Shown piece by piece: positions 1 to 9,598 of a DNA stretch of 45,000 bases; the stretch's first letter is position 1; each line of letters starts with the position of its first letter. Under the pieces are notes generated by a model. It was given only the letters and a program-made list of their open reading frames with translations. It ran no database searches and was not told the origin of the DNA. A program made the position numbers and the translations under genes. This DNA is from Paulinella micropora (Eukaryota; Cercozoa; Imbricatea; Euglyphida; Paulinellidae): NCBI GenBank assembly GCA_019918135.1, contig WBZZ01003282.1, forward strand, positions 285,001 to 330,000, read 5' to 3'.

Positions 1-49
1 ACGCATACTACACATGGCGATTACCCACAGCACACTTCACATTCCACTG

Positions 50-125
50 CAATCCAATCCAATCCAATCCAATCTAATCCAATCCCATTCCCATCCCATC
101 CCATCCCATCCAATCCAATCCAATA
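50..125. repeat. AATCC/CCATC pentanucleotide microsatellite
   Basis: Imperfect tandem pentamers, first CAATC then CCATC then CAATC again. This is simple-sequence host DNA with no coding signal. Confidence 0.9.
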
Positions 126-247
126 CAATGTAATGTAATGTAATGTAATTCAATGAAATGCTATGAACTAACACAACATAACATAACCTAACCTAACCTA
201 ACATAACCTAACATAACATAACATAACATAACATATACATAACGCAA
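126..247. repeat. Degenerate TGTAA, CCTAA and AACAT pentamer repeats
   Basis: Runs of TGTAA, then CCTAA, then AACAT units follow the AATCC array. The CCTAA stretch is only a few units long and mixed with AACAT, so it is not a telomere tract. Confidence 0.85.
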
Positions 248-366
248 CATAAACATAGACATAAATAAACATAAACATAAACATAAACATAAGCACAAGC
301 ACAAGCAAGCATACGCACAAGCATAAGCATACACATAAGCATACACATAAGCATACACATGTGTAC

Positions 367-415
<49 letters not shown>

Positions 416-480
416 AGCATAAGCATACGCACAAGCATAAGCATACACATAAGCATACACATAAGCATACACATGTGTAC

Positions 481-541
<61 letters not shown>

Positions 542-790
542 TGCACAAGCATAAGCATACGCACAAGCATAAGCATACACATAAGCATACACATAAGCAT
601 ACACATGTGTACATACACATACACATACACATACACATGCACATGCACAAGCATACGCACAAGCATAAGCATACACATAAGCATACACATAAGCATACAC
701 ATGTGTACATACACATACACATACACATACACATACATATACACATACACACACATGCACATGCACATGCACATACACATACACATTAGC
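248..790. repeat. ACATAC/AAGCAT minisatellite with higher-order units
   Basis: Hexamer ACATAC arrays alternate with AAGCATA-rich blocks. The marker ACATGTGTACAT occurs at 357, 471, 603 and 699, giving higher-order units of 114, 132 and 96 bp that differ mainly in the number of ACATAC hexamers. Long open frames here are low-complexity repeat translations (Cys-Val, His-Ile, Thr-Tyr) and are not genes. Confidence 0.92.
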
Positions 791-1299
791 ATAATATAAC
801 ATAACATGACAAAACATAACTTAGATATCGTAACATAACATAATATGATGAGTTCGGCTTGTTGTTGTTGTTGTCGTTACTAATCGACTTTGTTTTTCTG
901 TTTCTCTCTCTATAGCTCGTTTCACAAATTACTCGTATATGCAAAAGGTTAAGTGAGTGAGTTGAGAAGTCTTGGTTGGGGTTACGCTGATCCTCGAGGC
1001 TGGGCTCTTGCTCCTCGTCCACCATCCCTAACCTCAACCTCAACCCCAGTCCAGGCACACCCGGTCCATTACATAGTACTCATGCTAACTGTGTGATATA
1101 TAACATAACAACGCTACATGCATTCAGCTTTGTTCTCTGACAGATTTTCTGCACCATTACAATAACAGTTACAAAACAATAAGTTACGATGTATATACAT
1201 GGATCAGTATGCACGCATGTACGCATAATTTATGTGATGGCGTCATATACATGAATACCACGTGCAGATAAGGCATCGTATACAGGGTTGGATGCATGG
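791..1299. other. Host flank without a recognisable gene
   Basis: Mostly unique sequence between two microsatellite blocks. A 90-aa minus-strand frame at 786-1058 has no recognisable domain and runs into the repeat. I see no RNA gene or mobile element here. Confidence 0.6.
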
Positions 1300-1454
1300 A
1301 TTGATTCACACACATATACATACATACATACGTGCATACATACATACATACATGCATACATACATACACATATACATGTATACATACATACATGCATGTG
1401 CATGCATGGATACATACATACATACATACATGCATACATACATGCATGCATACA

Positions 1455-1486
<32 letters not shown>

Positions 1487-1517
1487 CATACATACATAAA
1501 TACATACATAATACACA

Positions 1518-1548
<31 letters not shown>

Positions 1549-1578
1549 CATACATACATATACACATACATACATACA

Positions 1579-1609
<31 letters not shown>

Positions 1610-1689
1610 GTGTACATACATACATACATACATACTTAGGTACATACATACATACGTGCAGGAGTACATACATACATACGTACGTACGT
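1300..1689. repeat. CATA tetranucleotide microsatellite
   Basis: Nearly continuous CATA units with minor variants (CATG, CGTG, CACA). The open frames on both strands (Tyr-Ile-His and Met-Tyr-Val-Cys repeats) are translation artefacts. Confidence 0.95.
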
Positions 1690-1826
1690 GGGGAAGGGAA
1701 GGGAAGGGAGGGAAGGAAGGAAGGAAGGAAGGAAGGAAGAAAAGAAGGAAGGAAGGAAGGAAGAAAGAAAGAAAGGAAGAAAGGAAGAAAGGAAGAAAGG
1801 AAGAAAGGAAGAAAGGAAGGAAGGAA
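1690..1826. repeat. GGAA/GAAA purine microsatellite, target of element 1
   Basis: A polypurine run of GGAA with GAAA interruptions, ending exactly where the inverted repeat of element 1 begins. The array resumes as GGAA at 22276 beyond the right end, so the element split one microsatellite. Confidence 0.93.
1821..1826. repeat. Target site duplication of element 1, left copy (AAGGAA)
   Basis: AAGGAA immediately precedes the AG terminus and is repeated at 22276-22281. The target is a GGAA microsatellite, so part of the match could be chance, but 6 bp is the expected Polinton length. Confidence 0.75.
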
Positions 1827-2228
1827 AGTAGTATAGGGGGCCACTTTGGCACGGATGTTCAGCGCAGTTTCATCACAGAAACCACACTAAGAGCCGTTAT
1901 TGTGTTTTGAGGCTACCTATTCTCTCTAAGTTCAAAACAACAATTTCATTAAAATCTCTCTTATTATGAATTTCGTTCTATTTTTCTTCGTGGATTAGAC
2001 TTTCAGTCATTATCAAATTCTGCGCCACTGCGCCAGCGCACCAGCGCACCAGCGCACTAGCGCCGTGGCGACGAGGTGGATTTTTTTACCAGAAATTCTC
2101 AGTCAAAAATATAACATTGTGAGAAGTGTTTTTAACCACACTAAGAGCCGTTATTCATTATTTCGTCTATCTATTTATAACGAATACAGAAAGACGAAAG
2201 AAAAACTGCTACCTTTAAATAATTATTA
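1827..2228 (+). repeat. Left terminal inverted repeat of element 1
   Basis: Reverse-complementary to 21870-22275 at high identity; the match fails after the AT-rich stretch near 2228. It holds a 22-bp direct repeat (AACCACACTAAGAGCCGTTA plus TT) at 1880-1901 and 2134-2155, and an 8-bp CCAGCGCA tandem repeat at 2033-2064. Differences from the right copy include one base in the outer 22-mer and a few substitutions plus a 4-bp difference near 2175-2210. Known role in the family: ends recognised by the integrase and origins for protein-primed replication. Confidence 0.93.
2033..2064 (+). repeat. CCAGCGCA 8-bp tandem array inside the left inverted repeat
   Basis: Three exact CCAGCGCA units (2033, 2041, 2049) and a variant CTAGCGCC, bordered by GCGCCAC (2022-2028) and GTGGCG, which can pair. 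It is a GC-rich island in an AT-rich element and is mirrored in the right repeat near 22038-22070. It could be a binding array or a replication-related hairpin; the function is inferred only. Confidence 0.8.
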
Positions 2229-2283
2229 ATGTGTTATAAATTTAATTCTATTTAAGGATATGAATTAATAACACATATATAAA

Positions 2284-2676
2284 ATGGCTGACATTCCACA
2301 GAAAATCAACAAGGGAGGTGTATATGTTATGAACAACGATGTATCCCCAAGAGTAGTTGTAAGGTGGGGAGAGGAAGACAAAATTAAAGTTAAAAATTTT
2401 TGTATAAATGGAAAAAGAAATAAAGAACAAGCCTTAGAGGAAGCAAACAAGTTTTATGAAGAAAACATAAAACCGAAATATGAACTTTGGAAAAAATACA
2501 ATGATGAACGAGTTAAGCAAAATAAACAACAATATAAAAATAAATGGAATAAGGAATGGATGAAGAAAAAATTTACATGTGAATGTGGTGAAGAGACTAC
2601 AAAAGGATATAAAACAAGACATCTTTTATCAAGCAATCACAAATTAAGAATGAAAGGAATTCACGTATCACATTAA
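2284..2676 (+). CDS. Terminal zinc-finger protein (left, element 1)
   Basis: A 130-aa basic protein encoded just inside the left inverted repeat and transcribed inward. Residues 11-60 form a beta-rich block (GGVYVMNN..VVVRW...KNFCI) followed by the helix KEQALEEANKFYEE, a layout that resembles AP2-like DNA-binding modules; that is inference. Residues 99-119 are a single C-x-C-x11-H-x5-H zinc finger (C99, C101, H113, H119). It is paralogous to the 167-aa ORF at the other end of the element, and the finger also occurs in the GIY-YIG protein at 12118. A TATATAAA stretch lies directly in front of the ATG. Probable DNA-binding protein acting at the element ends; no enzymatic residues seen. Confidence 0.8.
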   Translation: MADIPQKINKGGVYVMNNDVSPRVVVRWGEEDKIKVKNFCINGKRNKEQALEEANKFYEENIKPKYELWKKYNDERVKQNKQQYKNKWNKEWMKKKFTCECGEETTKGYKTRHLLSSNHKLRMKGIHVSH

Positions 2677-2677
2677 A

Positions 2678-3672
2678 TTACAAATCCATAATATCTTTTT
2701 TCTTTTTTTCTCTTTTGCTTGTTCTTATATTATCGCTGTCAATACTTTCTCTTTTTAGTTGTTCTTTCGTTTTTTTCTCTTTAGTAATTTGTTTTACTTT
2801 ATCCGATAATTGCTCTTTCAGTCCTTCTTCTTCATGGTGCTCTTCAACATTAGTCTTTAATAATTCTGACGGCCGGACTAAGTCCTCTTCACTGAGTATA
2901 ACTTTGAAGCCTTTTCGGCCCTTAACCTTGAATATAGTTTTTCTGAATTGTTTATCACCTTTAGAAAAAATAGTTCTTTCAAGTTCCTTTCTTACTCTTG
3001 TGCCCTTAGGGAATTCATTAATTAAAGGATTTCGGTATATTTCCTGAGTGTTCTTTTCGGTTCCTTCAAAAACATTAATCGGAACTGCTTTAATTGTTGT
3101 ATGATATGTTTTATTATAAGCATCAACAACCTCATGAATAATAGGAACACATTGAAAATTTTCATTAAATTCCCATATTAAGTTTAATTCATTTCGTATT
3201 GTTCTAATAAACCTATCAATTATACTCATTGTTCTGTGATCGCCTACTTGGACAGTTCTATGTTCAATATTATTTTGTCTGAAATATTCACTGACTTGTC
3301 CCTTAAACTCACCACCATTATCTGAAGTAATTCTTTCAGGAACTTTTTTAGTAAATATTTTTTTAACCCTTCTAAGACATAACCAGTTGTTTTATTTTTG
3401 ACTGGCTCAATCCAGCCACGACGACTATATACATCAATAGCAACTAAGCCGAAATTATAGTTAGCATTTCCTTTCTTAGTAGCCACCTTTGACATGTCCA
3501 TTAAGTCAATAAATACTTGGCTCAGTGGTTTTGCTTCTGGTGAGGTTATCGTGTTCCATATCTTAGCGGGCTTTGATTGAAAATGTATTTCGGCCACTTC
3601 TTCAAGTTTTTCTTTCCGCTCAGTCTGCTCAGGAGTTTCTTGTTGTTGTTGCTTGCCATGTTTATAGTCCAT
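2678..3672 (-). pseudogene. INT: rve-family (retroviral-type) integrase, frameshifted
   Basis: Homologue of the intact integrase at 41747-42715 in element 2. The N-terminal part reads from ATG 3672 with the first acidic motif (VFIDLMDM) and the strand motif GLVAIDVYSRR. A run of seven T on the plus strand (A on the coding strand) at 3358-3364 marks a one-base-type frameshift. The second acidic motif and everything after it continue in another frame to the stop at 2678. The third catalytic position is Asp in IIDRFIRTIR, where the family normally has Glu. The C-terminus is a Lys-rich tail. The catalytic core is split, so the gene is probably inactive unless the homopolymer is a sequencing error. 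Expected role: strand transfer of element ends into the host genome. Confidence 0.9.
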
Positions 3673-3681
3673 GATATATCA

Positions 3682-4209
3682 TTAAAATTTTAAAAACACT
3701 CTATCTATTTCATTATTTTTTTCCTTTTTGCTTGGTTTTTCTGCTTGATTATAAACATTAACTGATATGTTTGACTTTTTACCATTTCCTTTTTTAGATT
3801 TAGGCTTCGGCTCTTCTTCTTCGCTTTCTTCACTTTCACTTTCGCTCACATCAGGTTCAGGCTCAGGCACAGACTTTTTGCCTACTTTCTTCTTTGCTTC
3901 CGCTTTCTTTCTTCTTATTTTCATTTTAGCCATCTTTTCAGCAATGATATCAGTAAAATCACATTCTTCATCGCTATCACTGCTTTCTTCTGGTGTATCA
4001 TCTTGGTATTTTCCATTAATGATATCATTAGCTACACCAATTTCAGCCATGCGATTTATCTTTTCCTCCATCTCTTCATCATCACCTACATAAGCCTTTC
4101 TACACTTTGCTAATTTCTCTTTTGCTATTTCAACCTTTTGCTGTTTCTTACTCTTAATACTTTCCACAGCCTTACCCCAGTTCTTACGACTTGCTTCGGG
4201 AGACGGCAT
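3682..4209 (-). CDS. Small charged protein next to the integrase
   Basis: A 175-aa protein, unrecognised. It has a basic, helical N-terminal third (many Lys/Arg), a central Ser/Glu/Asp block around residues 75-85, a KKAEAKKKVGKK basic stretch, a second acidic Ser/Glu block near residues 118-132, and ends with RVFLKF. The ortholog at 41171-41665 has the same layout and the ending KIFLKF, so the gene is real and conserved despite low complexity. It sits 9 bases from the integrase start on the same strand, suggesting co-transcription. The role is unknown; alternating acidic and basic segments are compatible with a nucleoprotein or chaperone-like function (inference). Confidence 0.75.
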   Translation of the reverse strand: MPSPEASRKNWGKAVESIKSKKQQKVEIAKEKLAKCRKAYVGDDEEMEEKINRMAEIGVANDIINGKYQDDTPEESSDSDEECDFTDIIAEKMAKMKIRRKKAEAKKKVGKKSVPEPEPDVSESESEESEEEEPKPKSKKGNGKKSNISVNVYNQAEKPSKKEKNNEIDRVFLKF

Positions 4210-4267
4210 TTATACTAAGATTAATATATTTTAGTATTTTTAAAAATAAATATTTAATTATATAATT

Positions 4268-4389
4268 GATATTTTGTTCTGACTTCATCATCACAAAACA
4301 TCGTTTCCAATTAATTTTTTCTTCAAATTTTTTCCGATGTTTTAGAATAAGCGAGAGTGCGTCAGCACGAAGCGCAATTCTAAAATATC
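4268..4389 (+). repeat. Structured ~121-bp repeat, copy A
   Basis: Begins GATATTTTGTTCTGACT and ends ATTCTAAAATATC; a second copy lies at 9927-10047. Inverted segments predict a three-stem fold: GATATTTT with AAAATATC (outer), AAAACATCG with CGATGTTTT, and TAGAAT with ATTCTA capped by GTGC-gtca-GCAC. The loop between the CATCG arms is not conserved while the arms are. It ends one base before the ATG of the fibre gene. It could be a miniature mobile element or a 5'-UTR RNA structure. Confidence 0.85.
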
Positions 4390-4390
4390 T

Positions 4391-7300
4391 ATGTCGCAAT
4401 ATAAATCATTACTTGGCTTGAATGAGTTGGCTGTTGATAGTCTAAACATACTTAACTTAGACCTTACCAACACAAACATAGTCGGTCTGAATACAGACAG
4501 AGTGCCAGAAGATGAAAACCCTTTGAACCTCTACTATACGGATTTACGATTTGACACAAGATTATCTACCAAATCAACTACAGACATAAAAGAAGGAAGC
4601 CGTTTATACTATACAGAGCAACGAGTGAGGGACAACGACGAAGTCAAAGCCTCAACTCAACACAGAAGCAATACAAGTAATCCGCACCAAACCAGTTTAT
4701 ATAATTTGATAGACACAAGCATATCCGCTCCAACGGTCGGGCAATACTTAACATATAATGATGTAGATGGTAAATGGAGAAATACAACAATCGGCTCCAT
4801 TGATACACTCACAGATGTAGTCATTACAGCACCAGTGGCGATGAATAGTTATCTAACATATAACTCAATAAACTGGGTCAATAAAACATTCCCGATAAAT
4901 GTTGATGAATTCGGCAACATTAGTATGGGAATGAAGAATATAACAGGAGTTAATTTACTAAATGACAAAGGCGTTGATGAATGGATATTTGAGCATAATG
5001 ATAATAATAATAAGGTGACAGCATCTGGAAGTATAGACACACATAGCGATGTGACAATATCAGGCTTTCCAGCAGATAATCAACTGATTATGTATAGCAC
5101 GGGGCAATGGAGAAACACCACACCGCCCTTTCTTAGATTAGACGGCACAGCAAGTATGACTGGAGGACTAAATATGAATGGTTATGCTATTTCAGGGGCT
5201 TCTACATGTAATGGAATTAATCTCGCTAATCTCGCAGTTGATGGTTCGGTGGTTAAACTAACAGGAGACCAAACCATAGCGGGTATTAAGACATTTAGCA
5301 GTATAATAAATGCGAGTGCGGGTATTGATATGAAAAGCCAAAGCATAACAAATGTTAATCTTGTTGATGGCGTGGATGTTTCTACTCTTGATACTTCGGT
5401 GGTTAAACTAACAGGAGACCAAACCATAGCAGGGAATAAAAAATTTACATCAACTTTGGAAGTAAGTGGTTCATCCAACCCTTCAACTTTTGATGGTATC
5501 GGCATAGCCTTTGATACAAAAATAGGAATGATTGCAGCACAAAAAACAGCAACAGCGACTTGGTATCCGATACAAATAACTGGGTCGTATGTTGAGTTAT
5601 ATTCAGGTAATACTTTAATTATAACCGCAACTGGCACTACACTATCTTTGAATAATAACAAAATAACAAACTTAGCCACACCATCAGCAACAACGGACGG
5701 AGCAAATAAAAGTTATGTGGATACATTAGACTGGCAAAATGTGAAACTAACTGCTAACCAAACCATAGCAGGAATTAAGACATATAGCAGTGGTGTTGAA
5801 ATAACGGGAAATTCAATCAATTCAACAACAAAGGGCACATTTATCGTTTTCAATTCTACCAGTAATATTGGGTCAATTGCTAGTTTGGATATGAAAACTG
5901 CGACATATTACAACTTTGAAATTTCTGCGAAAAAAATAAGTTTCATTATTGACGGGACAATCGTCGGTTGGGTAAATGCTTCGGGGTTAGATTGTAATAG
6001 TAGCAAAATAGCCAACCTTGGAACTCCAACATTATCAACAGACGGAGCGACAAAAGGGTATGCGGACACATTGGACGGGCAAAATGTAAAACTATCAACA
6101 GACCAAACCATAACAGGAAGCAAAACATTTAATGGGGCGAGCACTGTGATAAAATATCTAACTTTAACGAACAATGCCGATTTTAATAATCAAACTATCA
6201 CTAATGGTGGAAATATAACATATAATGGGGCGAGGATATTAAACCAAAATGGAGGCGATATATTCTTTTCACAGACATCGGGAGATTACCAATATTTCTT
6301 ATTTACTCTAAATACTGCTACAAGTGGAACCGCAGACCAACGAGGATATGTATTCACGAATGTAGCATCTGATGTAAAAGGGGCGGGACTTTATATTTCA
6401 AAACTTTTGGATAATAAAAGTGCTTCGTCTGACATTGTCCGTTTTAACAATGCTGGCGGTATGCGGTTTTATGGTGCCTTAGATATGAACTCAAACAACA
6501 TAACAAGTGCTGGAACAATAACTTCAACCGCAGGAATAACTACGACAACATTAACAACGAGCGACAAAATAACAACAGCATCAGGCAAACCAATAATTAT
6601 AGGCAACTCAACAAAAGGAGTAGGTGCGACGGGAGGCTTAGAATTATATGGAACGGCGAGCAACACCGCGGGGCCACATATACAGGCAATAACAACGGCT
6701 GATGCTTATCCAACATTTCAACAACTAAACTGGGCACACGATAATGTCAATTTAAGTTTTGATGCTTATTTTGATGGCACGAACTGGAAATCAAGCCACA
6801 GCGGTTCAAACTTTCTAATTCAAAAAGGTGGCAAACTCGCTTTTTATTATAAATCAGGAATAACGGCAGGAAGCAATATATCTTTCACTGAGGCAATGAA
6901 CATAAGCACAGCGGGATTATTAACTGCGAATGCGGGGATTACATACTCTGGGTTGCTAACTACCACAACTAATAATGGAGCGAAAATAGGAATTCAAGGA
7001 CAAACAGACGGGACGAATGCGAGAGGAATATTTGTATGGGATAGCAGTGATTCAAACTGGGGGATTTATATGTCTCAGTCTGGTTCAGGTAAATCATTAA
7101 GTGGAGGAACAGCGCCAGCAGGAGGAGTAGGCGGAGGATTAACTTCTTATGCTATTAGATTTAGAGTGAATAATTCTTCAACGAGTGGGTTCATATGGGA
7201 GAATAACTCAAATACTGCTTTAATGTCATTAAGAGCAAGCGATGGGCAATTATGGGTATTGTCTAATCCAATTCAATATTCAGACAGGAGAAAAAAAGAA

Positions 7301-7759
7301 GATATAAAGGAATGCTTAGGCTTAGATTTTATTAATAAGTTAAATCCAGTCTGCTATCGTATGATTGATGACAACAAGAAATGTAGGACTGGCTTAATAG
7401 CACAGGAATTAGAAGAAATACTAACAGAAATGGATATGCTAGATTTTGGTGGTTTTATAAAAGAAACAATTATGGTTCCGTGTCCAAAGCAAAGAAAAGA
7501 ATACGAATTGAAAGGTGTGAGTGTTAATCCAGAAGATGTTAAATGTATTGATAGTGGTGATGTCGGTTATGGTATAGGTTATTCCGAGTTTATAGCCCCG
7601 TTAATTAAGGCCGTTCAACAATTATCAGAAAAGGTAGGTAATCTATCGCAAGCAATAGATTTATTAGAAAAAGAAAATAAAAATCTTATGAATATACTAC
7701 AAGACCAAGCAAACCAACTAGCAGAAATCAGAGTGTCCGTTATTGATAATGTCAAATAA
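4391..7759 (+). CDS. Tail-fibre-like protein with C-terminal S74 chaperone domain
   Basis: A 1122-aa trimeric-fibre-type protein. The shaft contains repeated modules of the form VVKLTGDQTIAG..KTFS (near residues 290, 335 and 455) and DGA(N/T)K.Y.DTLD, as in phage tail fibres. The C-terminal ~160 residues are an intramolecular chaperone of the endosialidase type (peptidase S74): SDRRKKEDIKE with Ser964 and Lys969 at the spacing of the self-cleavage dyad, then GLDFINKLNPVCY and GLIAQELEE. It ends in a coiled coil (AVQQLSEKV...LLEKENKNL). Known family role: the domain folds and trimerises the fibre and is released by autoproteolysis. Here it would form host-attachment spikes. Ortholog at 37181-41050. 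The start is chosen by alignment with that ortholog (QYKSLLGL). The gene is intact in this otherwise damaged element. Confidence 0.9.
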   Translation: MSQYKSLLGLNELAVDSLNILNLDLTNTNIVGLNTDRVPEDENPLNLYYTDLRFDTRLSTKSTTDIKEGSRLYYTEQRVRDNDEVKASTQHRSNTSNPHQTSLYNLIDTSISAPTVGQYLTYNDVDGKWRNTTIGSIDTLTDVVITAPVAMNSYLTYNSINWVNKTFPINVDEFGNISMGMKNITGVNLLNDKGVDEWIFEHNDNNNKVTASGSIDTHSDVTISGFPADNQLIMYSTGQWRNTTPPFLRLDGTASMTGGLNMNGYAISGASTCNGINLANLAVDGSVVKLTGDQTIAGIKTFSSIINASAGIDMKSQSITNVNLVDGVDVSTLDTSVVKLTGDQTIAGNKKFTSTLEVSGSSNPSTFDGIGIAFDTKIGMIAAQKTATATWYPIQITGSYVELYSGNTLIITATGTTLSLNNNKITNLATPSATTDGANKSYVDTLDWQNVKLTANQTIAGIKTYSSGVEITGNSINSTTKGTFIVFNSTSNIGSIASLDMKTATYYNFEISAKKISFIIDGTIVGWVNASGLDCNSSKIANLGTPTLSTDGATKGYADTLDGQNVKLSTDQTITGSKTFNGASTVIKYLTLTNNADFNNQTITNGGNITYNGARILNQNGGDIFFSQTSGDYQYFLFTLNTATSGTADQRGYVFTNVASDVKGAGLYISKLLDNKSASSDIVRFNNAGGMRFYGALDMNSNNITSAGTITSTAGITTTTLTTSDKITTASGKPIIIGNSTKGVGATGGLELYGTASNTAGPHIQAITTADAYPTFQQLNWAHDNVNLSFDAYFDGTNWKSSHSGSNFLIQKGGKLAFYYKSGITAGSNISFTEAMNISTAGLLTANAGITYSGLLTTTTNNGAKIGIQGQTDGTNARGIFVWDSSDSNWGIYMSQSGSGKSLSGGTAPAGGVGGGLTSYAIRFRVNNSSTSGFIWENNSNTALMSLRASDGQLWVLSNPIQYSDRRKKEDIKECLGLDFINKLNPVCYRMIDDNKKCRTGLIAQELEEILTEMDMLDFGGFIKETIMVPCPKQRKEYELKGVSVNPEDVKCIDSGDVGYGIGYSEFIAPLIKAVQQLSEKVGNLSQAIDLLEKENKNLMNILQDQANQLAEIRVSVIDNVK

Positions 7760-8099
7760 TACAACCAGACTTCATAGACCACCGCCTATTATGGATATGG
7801 ATGGCGAACTAACTCCAGAATTAAAGTCCCGTGTTCTTGAAGTAGAACTAAAGACTGAGGAAAAAAAAGTAGAGCACGAATTGGAAGATAACTGGAATTG
7901 TTGTTGTATAAAAAACAGACCAACCGACAGCCGACTTATTAAATACTTATTTCAAATGGGTATCATTATTGCCATTATAACCCTTTGCATCGTAAGGCTA
8001 TCGGAAAAGAACTTGCCGTGCGAGGTTGCTAATACTTATGTCGGAATCCTAACACTATTGATTGGCATTTGCCTTCCATCACCTTCTTCAAAGAAATGA
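7749..8099 (+). CDS. Small membrane protein with two hydrophobic segments
   Basis: About 116 aa from ATG 7749, overlapping the last 11 bases of the fibre gene in another frame. The N-terminal half is soluble and charged (GELTPELK..RVLEVELKTEEKK), then a Cys cluster (NWNCCC), then two hydrophobic helices (QMGIIIAIITLCIVRL and YVGILTLLIGICL) joined by a short loop, and a short Ser/Lys tail. The ortholog at 36850-37191 keeps both helices almost unchanged. The overlap suggests coupled expression with the fibre. Function unknown; a virion-membrane or entry-related role is possible but unsupported. Confidence 0.82.
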   Translation: MSNNTTRLHRPPPIMDMDGELTPELKSRVLEVELKTEEKKVEHELEDNWNCCCIKNRPTDSRLIKYLFQMGIIIAIITLCIVRLSEKNLPCEVANTYVGILTLLIGICLPSPSSKK

Positions 8100-8336
8100 A
8101 CATTCGTATATATGTGTCATATACCACATATCATCATTTGAGCAAATTAAAGGAATGGCTTCATCAAAACTAACACACCAATCTGACATTGGCTTATACA
8201 CACATTTAAATTTACTTTCTATTCCTTGCTTTATACAATAAGCACAACTCTCATTCTTTTTTTCGCTTATCCGAATGTAAAAGTCGCAGGCAGTCCGTCC
8301 TAACACAGACCACATAAATAATAATATTAATAACAT
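8088..8336 (-). CDS. Secreted Cys-rich PSI-like protein
   Basis: An 82-aa protein with an N-terminal signal peptide (LLILLFMWSVLG, probable cut near residue 16) and Cys at 17, 31, 34, 45, 54, 65 and 79. The arrangement C-x13-C-x2-C...CVYKP..DWCVS...C resembles a PSI (plexin-semaphorin-integrin) cysteine knot, with the typical WC. The ortholog at 36593-36823 preserves the leader, the SDWCVSFDEAIPLIC block and the Cys pattern, which shows it is a real gene although antisense to its neighbours. It overlaps the end of the two-TM gene tail to tail by 12 bases and shares a 24-bp gap with the divergent 120-aa gene. Probable extracellular, ER or virion-surface role; the partner is unknown. Confidence 0.8.
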   Translation of the reverse strand: MLLILLFMWSVLGRTACDFYIRISEKKNESCAYCIKQGIESKFKCVYKPMSDWCVSFDEAIPLICSNDDMWYMTHIYECSFL

Positions 8337-8360
8337 AATATATTACACAATATATAAACA
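8337..8360. promoter_or_regulatory. 24-bp bidirectional promoter
   Basis: The only DNA between two divergent start codons. It contains TATATT on one side and ATATATAAA on the other around a CACA core. The matching gap in element 2 (36567-36592) is almost identical apart from a TA insertion and one base, much better conserved than a neutral spacer would be. Confidence 0.7.
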
Positions 8361-8723
8361 ATGTCGGAGCACAAATACCAAAAGATTATTTTTCTAAGCA
8401 ATGATTTTGCTGGAGGAAGCAAAACATTTAATAAAAATATTCAAATGTCATTCACACCCACCAAAATGAATGTAAAATTTATCCACTATATGAACGACCA
8501 GACAGAGACAAAAACCAGAATTCTTTACATGGACAGAATTGGAATTATTGGAACATTTGCGGACAGCACCACAGCAAACATTTCAAACCTCGGTTATAAT
8601 TTGGGTGTTGTCGGATGGACTGACGGACAATATACATTTAAAGTCCTTGAAACTGACAGCGGAAATATTGATACAGGAAATTTAGCGGGCCGAATTGTAG
8701 TGTGTTTGGAATTCGTTGCTTAA
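8361..8723 (+). CDS. Conserved 120-aa protein of unknown function
   Basis: Unrecognised. Predicted mostly beta: alternating hydrophobic strands (KIIFLSNDF, MNVKFIHYM, RILYMDRIGIIGTF, GRIVVCLEFVA) separated by Gly/Asn/Thr turns, with no signal peptide or membrane segment. The ortholog at 36204-36566 is strongly conserved over the full length, including the FAGGSKTF and TTANISNLGYNLG stretches. It lies directly upstream of the packaging ATPase, so a virion role (small capsid or cement-type beta-sandwich) is plausible but inferred from context only. Confidence 0.85.
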   Translation: MSEHKYQKIIFLSNDFAGGSKTFNKNIQMSFTPTKMNVKFIHYMNDQTETKTRILYMDRIGIIGTFADSTTANISNLGYNLGVVGWTDGQYTFKVLETDSGNIDTGNLAGRIVVCLEFVA

Positions 8724-8731
8724 TATATAAG

Positions 8732-9545
8732 ATGATGAAGATTAACAATGTCAAGGTGAAGCCAGTAAAACAAGAGGGGGATGGAAACAAAAAAGCAAAA
8801 GGTTATAAATTATTCAATGAGCCGTATGCCAACATATTTCTACTTGCCCGTAAGAAGAGCGGTAAGACGACAGCACTATTTGAAATACTGAAACGGACAA
8901 CAGACAGAAAAACCCGTATTGTCATTATTGCTTCAACGATACACAAGGACTACATTTGTAAAGCAATGGTAAAGCACTTTAAGAACAGAGGCAACCCGAT
9001 GGCAATATATACCTTTCTTAAATCAGATGGTGTAAATGTCATTGATTATGAATTAGACAAACTGAACAGACAGGACGAGCAACACGAAGGAGAAATCAAA
9101 GATGAAGAAGAAATAGAGAAGCCACAATTTCTTTATTTCGGAAAAGAAGAAAAAAAGAAAACTACCGAACCAAAAGAAAGGCCGAGCAAGTATATATCTC
9201 CAGAGGTTGTTTTTGTTTTGGACGATTTAGGTAGTGGATTAAGAGACAAGTCCGTAAGTGATTTGTTAAAAAAGAACAGACACTATAAATCAAAGGTGAT
9301 TATGTCAAGTCAGTATTTGAATGACCTACGACCAGAAGCCATTAAGCAGTTAGATTATCTATTAATCTTTCCGGGGGCAGTCTCAGGACAAAATGGAACT
9401 CGTGTATAAACACTTAGACTTATCTTTTGGTTTTGATTATTGTCTTCAAAAGTATCACGAAGCAACAAAGGAGAGATTTAATTTTCTTTATGTTTCAAAT
9501 GTTGATAATGAATTAAGAAAAAACTTTGCTTATCGGTTGAAGTAA
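8732..9545 (+). pseudogene. ATP: Genome-packaging ATPase (FtsK/HerA, A32-like), frameshifted near the C-terminus
   Basis: Starts MMKINNVKVKPVKQ. The Walker A region is ARKKSGKTT (S-G-K-T with Lys-Lys instead of the usual Gly), Walker B is VVFVLDDLGS, and a sensor-like KVIMSSQYL follows, the layout of the A32-type packaging ATPases of NCLDVs, adenovirus-like elements and Polintons. A G5 run at 9373-9377 shifts the frame after LLIFPG, so the first frame stops at 9409. The conserved C-terminal ~55 residues (YHEATKERFNFLY and following) continue in another frame to 9545. The N-terminal catalytic domain is complete. The intact ortholog is at 35367-36188. The upstream GTG at 8702 in the same frame is not used, by comparison with the ortholog. 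Confidence 0.9.
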
Positions 9546-9598
9546 AAAAAAATTTAGAATTAATTATTTTTTCTGTATTATATATTCATCTATCTTTT

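Noticed and set aside
176..210. CCTAA repeats as a possible telomere (TTAGG)n tract
   Set aside because: Only a few units, interrupted by AACAT repeats, and internal to other microsatellites.
188..817. Long open frames on both strands (Cys-Val, Tyr-Ala, His-Ile repeats)
   Set aside because: Pure translations of ACATAC/AAGCAT microsatellite; open in several frames at once and without any domain.
1184..1910. Long open frames in the CATA and GGAA arrays
   Set aside because: Low-complexity repeat translations crossing from host into the element end.
3244..3672. Programmed -1/+1 frameshifting in the integrase gene
   Set aside because: The intact ortholog in element 2 is read in one frame and has no slippery site there; similar breaks occur in unrelated genes of element 1.
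4184..4399. Minus-strand ORF across structured repeat copy A (and 9922-10164 across copy B)
   Set aside because: Frames run through inverted arms and neighbouring AT-rich DNA and differ between the two copies; no shared protein.
5182..5679. Minus-strand ORFs within the fibre gene (also 39438-39825 and others)
   Set aside because: Antisense shadows of the repetitive fibre shaft, recurring wherever the KLTGDQTI module is found.
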